Below, piece after piece: positions 8,264-15,128 of a DNA stretch of 64,000 nucleotides. The position numbers and the translations under genes were made by a program. Location: NCBI RefSeq assembly GCF_002483205.1, contig NZ_DLHM01000005.1, forward strand, positions 1,004,451 to 1,068,450. The letters are read 5' to 3'. Each line of letters opens with the position of its first letter. Within the stretch, counting starts at the first letter, position 1. The stretch comes from Flavihumibacter sp. UBA7668 (lineage in GTDB: Bacteria; Bacteroidota; Bacteroidia; Chitinophagales; Chitinophagaceae). The notes under the pieces were generated by a model. The model did no database searches, was not told the DNA's origin, and saw nothing but the letters and a program-made list of their open reading frames with translations.

Positions 8264-8776
8264 TTATGCTTCGTTGGACGGCAAATCAAAAGCATCTGCA
8301 TGTTGCCGGAGCAGTCTGAATGTGATGAATATATGCAGCAGGAGCCCAATACTGTAAAACAGGAGGAATTTAATGGTGTAATTCATAAAGGAAATCATCA
8401 TTTCTTCCATGCCTTCCACCTGCTCTTTTTGCATGGACATGGCTTGTTCAACTACTTCGTTTAATGTAGACGGATTCATCATCAGCATGATACAGTTCAC
8501 AATGGTAAGGGAAGCGAAGCCCATGGTTCCATATCCGTTTACGCGGATGAGGTCACGCAACGAGGGCCGGCAATACATATGAGCATCAATCCCTCTGCTC
8601 AGAAAACGGAAACTGCAGTAGGTATAGATGAGCACACAGGCCAGCAGGAAAACCGGGAGTAATAATACCGGATTGGCTAGCGCAGCCATCAGCATTCCAA
8701 GCAGTAATAAGGCTAAAAATCCGCCGATTGCCAGCAAAACATAGGTTAATATCCGGTAAACTGTCAAATTATTCAT
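8264..8776 (-). CDS. Small integral membrane protein of unknown function
   Basis: The 170-residue protein has four hydrophobic segments (about residues 9-33, 36-55, 82-100 and 132-155), so it is an inner-membrane protein with both ends probably in the cytoplasm. Between the third and fourth helices lies a Met/Glu-rich stretch (QAMSMQKEQVEGMEEMM) that looks like an amphipathic or coiled helix. I do not recognise a family. It follows aspS by 52 bp on the same strand, with a hairpin in that gap, and is followed by the terminator at 8180-8218, so it is likely co-transcribed with aspS. Confidence 0.7.
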   Translation of the reverse strand: MNNLTVYRILTYVLLAIGGFLALLLLGMLMAALANPVLLLPVFLLACVLIYTYCSFRFLSRGIDAHMYCRPSLRDLIRVNGYGTMGFASLTIVNCIMLMMNPSTLNEVVEQAMSMQKEQVEGMEEMMISFMNYTIKFLLFYSIGLLLHIFITFRLLRQHADAFDLPSNEA

Positions 8777-8792
8777 GGGTCATTCCTTTTTT

Positions 8793-8820
8793 CCACCCGT
8801 CGGGTTTACCCGACAGGTGG
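8793..8820. repeat. Intergenic imperfect palindrome (REP-like)
   Basis: CCACC plus GTCGGG pair with CCCGAC plus GGTGG around a TTTA loop, with one C/A mismatch. No T-run follows on either strand, so it is not a standard terminator. It shares GACAGGTGG-like sequence with the hairpins at 36954-36998 and 60115-60140. Confidence 0.6.
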
Positions 8821-8828
8821 AGGGGGCG

Positions 8829-10652
8829 TTAGGTGTTCAGTTTGATGCTTAGTTCGGTGAGTTGTTTGTCGTCGATGGAGGAAGGAGCATCCAGCATTAC
8901 ATCGCGGCCCGAATTGTTTTTGGGGAAAGCGATGAAATCGCGGATGCTTTCAGAGCCACCCAGAATCGCGCAGAGCCGGTCAAAGCCAAAGGCAATTCCA
9001 CCATGCGGAGGCGCACCATATTCAAATGCTCCCAGCAGGAACCCAAACTTATGCAGGGCTTCTTCCTTACTCATGCCAAGCGCATCAAACATTTTTTCCT
9101 GCAGCTCCCGCTGGTAAATTCGGATGGATCCACCACCAATCTCATTCCCGTTCAATACCATATCATAGGCATTGGCCTTAATATTCGAATAGGGGTGTTG
9201 CAGGTAATTAGCCGCGTCGGTAATTACCGGATCATTTTCAATCATCACTTTAATATGATCGGGCTTGGGTGAAGTAAAAGGATGGTGCCTTGCTACCCAG
9301 CGATTTTCTTCTTCTGCATATTCAAACAGGGGAAAATCCAATACCCATAATAATTTGAATTCATCCTTACGGCGTAAGCCCAGGCGTTCACCCATTTCCA
9401 GTCGTAATTCACTGATCGCTTTACGGGTTCTTTCTTCACGGCCGGCCAGAATCAAAACAAGGTCGCCGGGTTTGGCATTCGCTAATCCCGCCAGCGTTTT
9501 CAATTGCTCCTCATTGAAAAATTTATCGGCGCTGCTTTTAAAACTGCCATCCGCATTACAACGGATAAATACCAACCCGTTCATTCCGATTTGCGGACGT
9601 TTCACCCATTCTGTTAGTTCGTCGGTTTGCTTCCGGGTATACTCACTGCAACCAGGCACAGCAATCGCCAATACGGTTTCTGCTTCATTGAATACTTTGA
9701 AACCGGACGCTTCAAAAATGCCAAGCGCTGTTGCATCTCCTGTTTGTCCTTCGAATACGGTTTTAAAATTAGCCAGTTCCATACCAAAACGGATATCCGG
9801 CTTGTCGTTTCCATATTGTAACATGGCATCGTTCCAGGTCATGCGCTGAACCGAATCCGTATAGTCCATATTCTTAACGTCTTTGAATATGCGCTTTATC
9901 AATCCTTCAAACATCTGAAGGATATCTTCCTGTTGCACGAAACTCATCTCGCAATCAATCTGTGTAAATTCCGGCTGCCGATCGGCACGAAGGTCTTCAT
10001 CCCGAAAACATTTCACTACCTGATAATAGCGATCGTATCCGCTCACCATCAGCAATTGCTTAAAGGTCTGCGGACTCTGGGGCAATGCATAAAACTGTCC
10101 GGGATTCATGCGCGATGGCACTACGAAATCGCGCGCACCTTCCGGCGTACTCTTAATCAGAAAAGGGGTTTCAATATCCATGAAACTATTTTCATGCAGG
10201 TAATTCCGGGCCGAACGGTTTACAGCATAACGTAGTTCGAGATTCCGTTTAACCGTATTTCTGCGTAAATCAAGATAGCGGTATTTCATGCGAAGGTCAT
10301 CGCCGCCATCGGTATCATCCTGTATGGTAAAAGGTGGTGTTGCTGCTTTATTCAGAATGGTAAAACTGATTACATCAATTTCAATATCACCGGTTGCAAT
10401 ATTTTTATTCTTACTGGTACGTTCTATAACTTTACCGGTAACCTGCAGAACAAACTCCCTACCCAATGGCTGACCATCAAGTTGGGGGGTGAGAGTTTCA
10501 CCAAATAATAACTGTGTAATGCCATACCTGTCCCGTAAATCTACGAAGGTGATGCTGCCAAATTTCCGGATAGTCTGTACCCAGCCTGCCAGTGTCACTT
10601 CTTTTCCAATAGAATTTGAATTTAATTCGCCACAAGTATGCGATCTATACAT
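8829..10652 (-). CDS. aspS: Aspartyl-tRNA synthetase
   Basis: The 607-residue class IIb synthetase charges tRNA with aspartate. In order there are: the anticodon-binding OB fold (residues 1-110, with GWVQTIRKFGSITFVDLRDR); motif 2 in YYQVVKCFRDEDLRADRQPE followed by FTQIDCEMSF; the bacterial GAD insertion (about 285-420); and motif 3 in GGIAFGFDRLCAILGG. Length fits the bacterial-type enzyme of about 590-610 residues. The start MYRSHTCGELN is the family's usual opening. A TACATTTG box lies 34 bp upstream. Whether it is discriminating or non-discriminating (AspRS versus AspRS/AsnRS) cannot be decided here. Confidence 0.98.
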   Translation of the reverse strand: MYRSHTCGELNSNSIGKEVTLAGWVQTIRKFGSITFVDLRDRYGITQLLFGETLTPQLDGQPLGREFVLQVTGKVIERTSKNKNIATGDIEIDVISFTILNKAATPPFTIQDDTDGGDDLRMKYRYLDLRRNTVKRNLELRYAVNRSARNYLHENSFMDIETPFLIKSTPEGARDFVVPSRMNPGQFYALPQSPQTFKQLLMVSGYDRYYQVVKCFRDEDLRADRQPEFTQIDCEMSFVQQEDILQMFEGLIKRIFKDVKNMDYTDSVQRMTWNDAMLQYGNDKPDIRFGMELANFKTVFEGQTGDATALGIFEASGFKVFNEAETVLAIAVPGCSEYTRKQTDELTEWVKRPQIGMNGLVFIRCNADGSFKSSADKFFNEEQLKTLAGLANAKPGDLVLILAGREERTRKAISELRLEMGERLGLRRKDEFKLLWVLDFPLFEYAEEENRWVARHHPFTSPKPDHIKVMIENDPVITDAANYLQHPYSNIKANAYDMVLNGNEIGGGSIRIYQRELQEKMFDALGMSKEEALHKFGFLLGAFEYGAPPHGGIAFGFDRLCAILGGSESIRDFIAFPKNNSGRDVMLDAPSSIDDKQLTELSIKLNT

Positions 10653-10686
10653 ATAGAATTTATATTTTCGGTTTGTTGCTGAGGTG

Positions 10687-10694
10687 CAAATGTA
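10687..10694 (-). promoter_or_regulatory. Putative -7 promoter box for aspS
   Basis: TACATTTG on the minus strand lies 34 bp before the aspS ATG and almost abuts the start codon of the divergent MtfA-like gene at 10697. Box and position fit the Bacteroidota consensus; the -33 element is not evident. Confidence 0.4.
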
Positions 10695-10696
10695 GC

Positions 10697-11521
10697 ATGA
10701 TTACCGTAATTACCATATTAGGCAGTAGCAGCCTCCTGGTTTTTCTGATTTGGAGCTGGGAACGCTTCCGGTACGATTATCGCCGGATGGCAAGAGACAG
10801 TAATCATCCGGCTCCGGAAGGTTCGGGTTCTCTTTTGCCCGAATGGGCACAGCACCATGATTGGCTTCGTACCCATAATATCTATTACCGTGCACTGAAT
10901 CTGGATAACCAGGCCCGATTCCTCAGAAGGGTCATGGACTTCATGCGTTACAAAGAATTTAAATATATCGATCTGGACCCCGACCCCATGATCCCCCTCC
11001 TGATCAGTTCAGCAGCCGTTCAGCTGACATTTGGACTGAATGATTTTAGGCTTGATTTTTTTGATAAAATTTATGTTTCCGGCTCCGCATACCGGGTGCA
11101 CTGGCATAAACAGGCTTTTCAGGGACATGTAAGCTTACAGGGCATTTACCTGAGCTGGGATCATTTTTTTCATGGTTACCAGGAATACGACGATGGCCAT
11201 AATGTTGGCCTGCATGAAATGGCGCATGCTCTGACCTACGGTGCCCTGATGGGCAAAACCACCATGGAAAAAAGCTTTCGTATTAAATTCAAAGACTATG
11301 TCAAAGCGGCTCATCCTATCTATACCAATATGAGAAATGGCGCGGAATCGGTCCTGGACCGTTACGCGGCCACCAATTTTCACGAATTCTGGGCCGTTTC
11401 GGTAGAGGCATTTTTCGAAAAGCCCCTGCTGCTCAAAACCTGTGAGCCCAATTTATACATCTCTATGTGTGAATTGCTGAACCAGGATCCCCTTCAATTG
11501 ATGGTGGTAAAAGCGGTCTGA
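10697..11521 (+). CDS. MtfA-like zinc metallopeptidase (first of two)
   Basis: The product (274 residues from this start) has one N-terminal membrane helix (residues 2-20) followed by an MtfA-type domain (M90 family). The zinc motif HEMAH is at 173-177 and the third-ligand/second-shell motif at FHEFWAVSVEAFFE. In Escherichia coli, MtfA is a soluble aminopeptidase that responds to the glucose regulator Mlc; here the protein appears membrane-anchored. I chose the start at 10697 because an upstream in-frame ATG at 10616 would overlap the aspS start and add a poorly conserved 27-residue leader. A second copy follows at 11730, clearly paralogous (HEMAH-AL, AATN-x-HEFWAVSVE shared). Confidence 0.85.
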   Translation: MITVITILGSSSLLVFLIWSWERFRYDYRRMARDSNHPAPEGSGSLLPEWAQHHDWLRTHNIYYRALNLDNQARFLRRVMDFMRYKEFKYIDLDPDPMIPLLISSAAVQLTFGLNDFRLDFFDKIYVSGSAYRVHWHKQAFQGHVSLQGIYLSWDHFFHGYQEYDDGHNVGLHEMAHALTYGALMGKTTMEKSFRIKFKDYVKAAHPIYTNMRNGAESVLDRYAATNFHEFWAVSVEAFFEKPLLLKTCEPNLYISMCELLNQDPLQLMVVKAV

Positions 11522-11620
11522 ATCGTCCATTCGTCGAAAACTTCGTTTTTGCAGGATTTTAAGACCAAAATGCTTTTAATCTTCAGATTCAAGAATTAAC
11601 TTGTGCTTAATTAGTACCTA

Positions 11621-11641
11621 ACTCGAACCGTCGAGTCTTTT
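11621..11641 (+). terminator. Possible terminator between the two MtfA-like genes
   Basis: ACTCGA and TCGAGT form a perfect 6-bp stem around ACCG, followed by CTTTTAA. A weaker CGAA/TTCG hairpin followed by TTTTT lies nearer the first gene at 11535-11550. Both are modest. The rest of 11522-11729 holds nothing else I can identify. Confidence 0.4.
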
Positions 11642-11729
11642 AATCCGTACCAGTCTCCTCTCCGAAAGGCCCTCGTATCCATTTCTGTGTTTAACCAGCA
11701 AGACAATTTCGATTTTCTTACCCGTAAAG

Positions 11730-12539
11730 TTGACCCTTATGGAAATCGTTTTCATTTGTTTGCTGGTGTTCAGTACGATCTTTTTATTTGACTTACTGAA
11801 CAATCGCTGGCAATATTTTTTACTCTATCGTCGCCGTAAAGGCTTTGAACTGCATGAAGAACAGTTCCGGAAGCTCATCTCTTCCAACATCCGCTATTTT
11901 AATAAAGTAGATGAAGCTACCCAGCAGAAATGGCTGTTTCGCGCCTATCTCTTTTTCCGCTCAAAGAAATTTCATTATGTAGGAGTGGACAGAAAAGAAG
12001 AAATGCCGATCCTGATCAGTGCCACTGCGGCGCAGTTAACACTCGGACTGGAAAATTTTTCGCTCAATTATTTCAGAGATATCTATGTGCTTCAGCACGA
12101 TTACCATTATGGTCATTATTCACTTCCCTTTATGGGACATGTAGACAGTTCAGGCATCTATCTGTCCTGGCATAATTTCCTGGAAGGAATCCGGAGTGCA
12201 CACGACAGCAGTAATGTTGGGCTGCATGAAATGGCGCATGCGCTGGCTTATGTGAACTTCATTACCAAAACAGATGAAGACCGTCACTTCAAAAAAGAAT
12301 TTCATAATTTTTCCAAGGTTGCCCGTCCTATTTTTCAGGATATGCAAAGAGGGCGCAAAACCATTTTGGGTGAATACGCTGCTACCAATTACCATGAGTT
12401 CTGGGCTGTTAGCGTGGAAGTGTTTTTTGAAAACAGTGTGCGTTTACGGCACGACCTGCCTGAATTGTATGAAGCGATGGCAAAACTGTTGCGTCAGGAC
12501 CCTTACAAGGTTTTGTTAAGCCGATTGGCAGCAGCCTAG
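11730..12539 (+). CDS. MtfA-like zinc metallopeptidase (second of two)
   Basis: This 269-residue paralog of the preceding gene has an N-terminal membrane helix (residues 4-22), a basic RRRK stretch and an MtfA domain. Its zinc motif HEMAH is at 166-170 and the partner motif in YHEFWAVSVEVFFE. A second methionine at residue 4 (11739) is an equally good start. The pair probably arose by tandem duplication but has diverged considerably outside the active site (for example PILISATAAQLTLGLENF against PLLISSAAVQLTFGLNDF). The stop codon overlaps that of the convergent SelW-like gene. Substrates are unknown; no mlc-like or PTS gene is nearby. Confidence 0.85.
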   Translation: MTLMEIVFICLLVFSTIFLFDLLNNRWQYFLLYRRRKGFELHEEQFRKLISSNIRYFNKVDEATQQKWLFRAYLFFRSKKFHYVGVDRKEEMPILISATAAQLTLGLENFSLNYFRDIYVLQHDYHYGHYSLPFMGHVDSSGIYLSWHNFLEGIRSAHDSSNVGLHEMAHALAYVNFITKTDEDRHFKKEFHNFSKVARPIFQDMQRGRKTILGEYAATNYHEFWAVSVEVFFENSVRLRHDLPELYEAMAKLLRQDPYKVLLSRLAAA

Positions 12540-12826
12540 TGCGATTCCTCCTTTCGGTCTGAATGTCCGAGTGCTTTTCCAGGTGCTACTTTGTCGCGTA
12601 CCAATTGTTTTATGACTTTGATTTCAACGAAGCCTCCATCCCGTTTGCGATCAAAAACCAATTCGTCATTTATGGAGATGATGTAGCGTCCGGCTACCTC
12701 ACTGGGACGAAGTGCCACTTCTTCCAGTTCCTCCTCAAAAGTGGTTAATAATTCCTGTGCCATATAAGCTGCTCTCAGAAGCCAGTGGCATTTAGGACAG
12801 TATTCAATGATGATTTTGGCTTTCAT
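12536..12826 (-). CDS. SelW/Rdx-family thioredoxin-like protein
   Basis: The 96-residue protein fits the SelT/SelW/SelH (Rdx) family: a short strand, then the redox motif CPKC (Cys10, Cys13) in IEYCPKCHWLLRAAYMAQEL, a middle beta hairpin, and the family-typical DGGFVEIKVIKQLVRDKVAPG near the end. It uses cysteine rather than selenocysteine. The biochemical role of bacterial members is not established; thiol redox handling is inferred. A TACCTTTG promoter box lies 16 bp upstream. The stop overlaps the stop of the convergent MtfA-like gene. Confidence 0.88.
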   Translation of the reverse strand: MKAKIIIEYCPKCHWLLRAAYMAQELLTTFEEELEEVALRPSEVAGRYIISINDELVFDRKRDGGFVEIKVIKQLVRDKVAPGKALGHSDRKEESH

Positions 12827-12842
12827 GTTGATTCAATTCAGC

Positions 12843-12850
12843 CAAAGGTA
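12843..12850 (-). promoter_or_regulatory. Putative -7 promoter box for the SelW-like gene
   Basis: TACCTTTG on the minus strand, a perfect TAnnTTTG match, ends 16 bp before the start codon. It would give a leader of about 10 nt. Confidence 0.4.
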
Positions 12851-12862
12851 AGCGCAGTTTAG

Positions 12863-12871
12863 TATTTTGCA
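12863..12871 (+). promoter_or_regulatory. TATTTTGCA box directly before the MOSC gene
   Basis: TATTTTGCA ends 2 nt before the ATG at 12874. It resembles a -7 box shortened by one base. If it is the promoter, the mRNA would be leaderless. The same 9-mer precedes metX (58981) and maeB (26379-26387, minus). Confidence 0.3.
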
Positions 12872-12873
12872 GT

Positions 12874-13671
12874 ATGGCTACAATCAGCGGATTATTTATT
12901 TATCCCATCAAATCCCTTGGTGGTATTGAACTGGATTCTGTTTTGGTAACCGATCGGGGTTTGCAATATGACCGTCGCTGGATGCTGGTGGATGCAAACG
13001 GACGTTTTCTCACGCAACGCGAACATCCGGTAATGGCATTGTTACAGGTAGGGTTGGGAGCGGACCATTTGCTTGTTTTCCATAAACACCATCCAGAAGA
13101 AGCGATTCAGATTCCTTTGGACCTAACCAATGGAATCGAACTTTCCGTAACCATTTGGGACGATACCGTTCAGGCGCTGTTGGTTGATAAAAACCTGGAC
13201 AACTGGTTTTCCCGCCAGCTCGGGATAAATTGCAGCCTGGTATATATGCCCGATAGCAGCCGAAGGGAAGTGGATTCACGTTATGCCAGCCAAAAAGAAA
13301 TTACCAGCTTTTCGGATGCCTATCCAATGCTCCTGATCGGACAAGCTTCACTGGATGATCTTAATACCCGGCTTGCATCACCCGTACCTATGAATCGCTT
13401 TCGGCCAAATATAGTAGTGGAAGGATGGGAAGCTTATGAAGAAGACAGCATCGGGTCTTTTCAGGCCGGCGCTATAAAGTTTACTGCAGTTAAACCTTGT
13501 GCCCGTTGTGTATTGACAACCATCAACCAGGAAACTGGTGAAAAAGGCAAGGATCCTTTAAAGACACTGGCATCCTATCGTACACAAAATAATAAAGTGC
13601 TATTCGGGCAAAACCTTGTACATATTGGAAGTGGATACCTTGAAAAAGGTATGAACATTATTTCTTTTTAA
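12874..13671 (+). CDS. MOSC domain protein (YcbX-like)
   Basis: The 265-residue protein has a MOSC N-terminal beta-barrel (residues 1-120, starting with IYPIKSLGGIELDSVLVTDRG) and a MOSC domain carrying the family cysteine in VKPCARCVLTTINQETG and the following DPLKTLASYR. MOSC proteins handle activated sulfur or bind the molybdenum cofactor. YcbX of E. coli uses Moco to reduce N-hydroxylated compounds, but it carries an extra C-terminal ferredoxin domain that is absent here. The start codon is 47 bp from the divergent SelW-like gene. The 3' end overlaps the convergent membrane-protein gene by 14 bp. Confidence 0.9.
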   Translation: MATISGLFIYPIKSLGGIELDSVLVTDRGLQYDRRWMLVDANGRFLTQREHPVMALLQVGLGADHLLVFHKHHPEEAIQIPLDLTNGIELSVTIWDDTVQALLVDKNLDNWFSRQLGINCSLVYMPDSSRREVDSRYASQKEITSFSDAYPMLLIGQASLDDLNTRLASPVPMNRFRPNIVVEGWEAYEEDSIGSFQAGAIKFTAVKPCARCVLTTINQETGEKGKDPLKTLASYRTQNNKVLFGQNLVHIGSGYLEKGMNIISF

Positions 13672-14017
13672 GTTCCACCAGATAATACCAGGCTATTGCC
13701 AGCATTCCCATGCTAAATGGAATCGCCGTATAATAACGGTAATGATCGGGTGTTTCATAAAATTCCAATACCATCCAGGAACAGTTGGCAATGATCCAGA
13801 AGAGTACGGCCAGATTATGGTATAGTTCCGATTTAATATTTCTTGTCTGGTAAGTGATTAGGACTGCCACCGTCAGTGTTGGAATAATCATGATCATCCC
13901 AATTGGTTTCCACAACAATGCCCAGCTCATATCTTTCAAAAGCCAGAATACAATGTGCAGATTTTCTATCCGGCGAAACCGTTCTGGAATCGCATACATA
14001 CCGGGTTTGCTTGCCAT
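13658..14017 (-). CDS. Small Bacteroidota membrane protein, four predicted helices
   Basis: From the start at 14017 (MASKPGMYAIPERF) the product is 119 residues. Its hydrophobic segments are at about 21-35, 38-57, 67-83 and 94-113. The conserved-looking stretches ENLHIVFWLLKDMSWAL, WKPIGMIMIIPTL and FSMGMLAIAWYYL suggest a defined family, which I cannot name. Longer in-frame starts exist but lie inside the oxidoreductase gene. This start falls 26 bp after that gene's stop, which favours co-transcription. It ends convergently, overlapping the MOSC gene by 14 bp. Function unknown. Confidence 0.75.
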   Translation of the reverse strand: MASKPGMYAIPERFRRIENLHIVFWLLKDMSWALLWKPIGMIMIIPTLTVAVLITYQTRNIKSELYHNLAVLFWIIANCSWMVLEFYETPDHYRYYTAIPFSMGMLAIAWYYLVELKKK

Positions 14018-14043
14018 TTCAGCGTAAAATTTCAGCGGCAAAG

Positions 14044-15123
14044 TTAGGGCCTGAGCAGTCTCGAAAATCGATTGATATGCGCTTCCGGCAGAATCGGACT
14101 TCCATCCACAATTGACTTCGCCAGTTGCTGACCGAAATAAGGCGCCAGTGAACATCCCTTGGTGCCAGTTCCGTTTAATATTCCGATGGATGGATAGTGT
14201 GGATGCATGCCGGCGAATGGCCGGCGTTCCATATTTGCCGGACGCACACCCGCCCAATGATATAAGGTTTTGAATGGCAGTTTAATCCAGTTGCGAACCA
14301 GTTGCTCTGTTCGTTCCCTGAATTCTTGGGTGGGTTCTTCCGTAATAAAATCATTTTCGTAAGTTGAACCTGCCCAGAAAAAAGTGGGGTTCTGCTCCCC
14401 ATTAATAGTTGGATAAGGCACTATACTGATCCCTTTTTTATAAATATGGCCGGATGGTAATCCGGGGATCTCCAGCAACAAAGCCTGCCCCTTATTGGGC
14501 GCGAAAGGAAGCCGGTTAAAATAAGGAAGCTGCATTCCCTGTATGCCATCGCAATAGATGATGCGATCCGCCCGGATATCCCGGTATTGAATGGAGTTTT
14601 CGGAATGAATAAGTTCAGTCGGCTCAAATCGCTCCAGGATCAATCGGTTTTGGTGGAGTAATTCCTCCTTCCAGCGACCTAACAAAAGATTCAGGTTAAT
14701 GAGTAAGGCTGGTTGAATGCTGCCAATTCCATACGGACTTTCCATCAGCGTTTTCCAATGGTCCAAGTCATCCGGAACCTGCAGGTATTCGCCAAATTCC
14801 GGCAACCTTGCATCGAAGGCTTCCTTCATTTGTAAACTCGGGAAACTATGCAGGATGCGGGTGGATTGAATACATTCAATTCCCAAACTATTGCCCAGTT
14901 TTGTGTAGGCGTCCAAAGCAAATGGCAACAATGTTTCAATCATCCAGGTTTTTGCCAGAATGCGTCCGGTTACCGGATTTATAACACCTGATGCGATGCG
15001 GGAGGCGCTGGTCGTTTTCCCTTCATCAATCAGCAAAAAATCATGTTTATGTTGGGTTAACCACCAGCTCAGCCAGGTTCCGCAAAGTCCCTGTCCAATG
15101 ATCAGGGTATTCGTATGCCGCAT
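14044..15123 (-). CDS. FAD-dependent oxidoreductase, DAO family
   Basis: The 359-residue protein opens with a Rossmann dinucleotide motif (LIIGQGLCGTWLSWWL, with E/D at the end of the second strand in LLIDEG). It continues as a D-amino-acid-oxidase/glycine-oxidase fold with GVINPVTGRI, YCDGIQG and the closing FAD motif GTGTKGCSLAPYFGQQLA. Enzymes of this group oxidise amines or hydroxy acids. The close spacing to a large alpha-2-macroglobulin gene upstream (5 bp) and a small membrane protein downstream does not indicate a substrate. No signal peptide, so probably cytoplasmic. Confidence 0.85.
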   Translation of the reverse strand: MRHTNTLIIGQGLCGTWLSWWLTQHKHDFLLIDEGKTTSASRIASGVINPVTGRILAKTWMIETLLPFALDAYTKLGNSLGIECIQSTRILHSFPSLQMKEAFDARLPEFGEYLQVPDDLDHWKTLMESPYGIGSIQPALLINLNLLLGRWKEELLHQNRLILERFEPTELIHSENSIQYRDIRADRIIYCDGIQGMQLPYFNRLPFAPNKGQALLLEIPGLPSGHIYKKGISIVPYPTINGEQNPTFFWAGSTYENDFITEEPTQEFRERTEQLVRNWIKLPFKTLYHWAGVRPANMERRPFAGMHPHYPSIGILNGTGTKGCSLAPYFGQQLAKSIVDGSPILPEAHINRFSRLLRP

Positions 15124-15128
15124 CCGTT

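Noticed and set aside
8793..8820. Terminator of aspS
   Set aside because: On the minus strand the hairpin is followed by AAAAAAGG, not a T-run; recorded as a palindrome instead.
9265..9849. Long plus-strand open frame opposite aspS (194 codons)
   Set aside because: Entirely antisense to a conserved gene; Ser/Pro/Arg-rich composition is that of a shadow frame.
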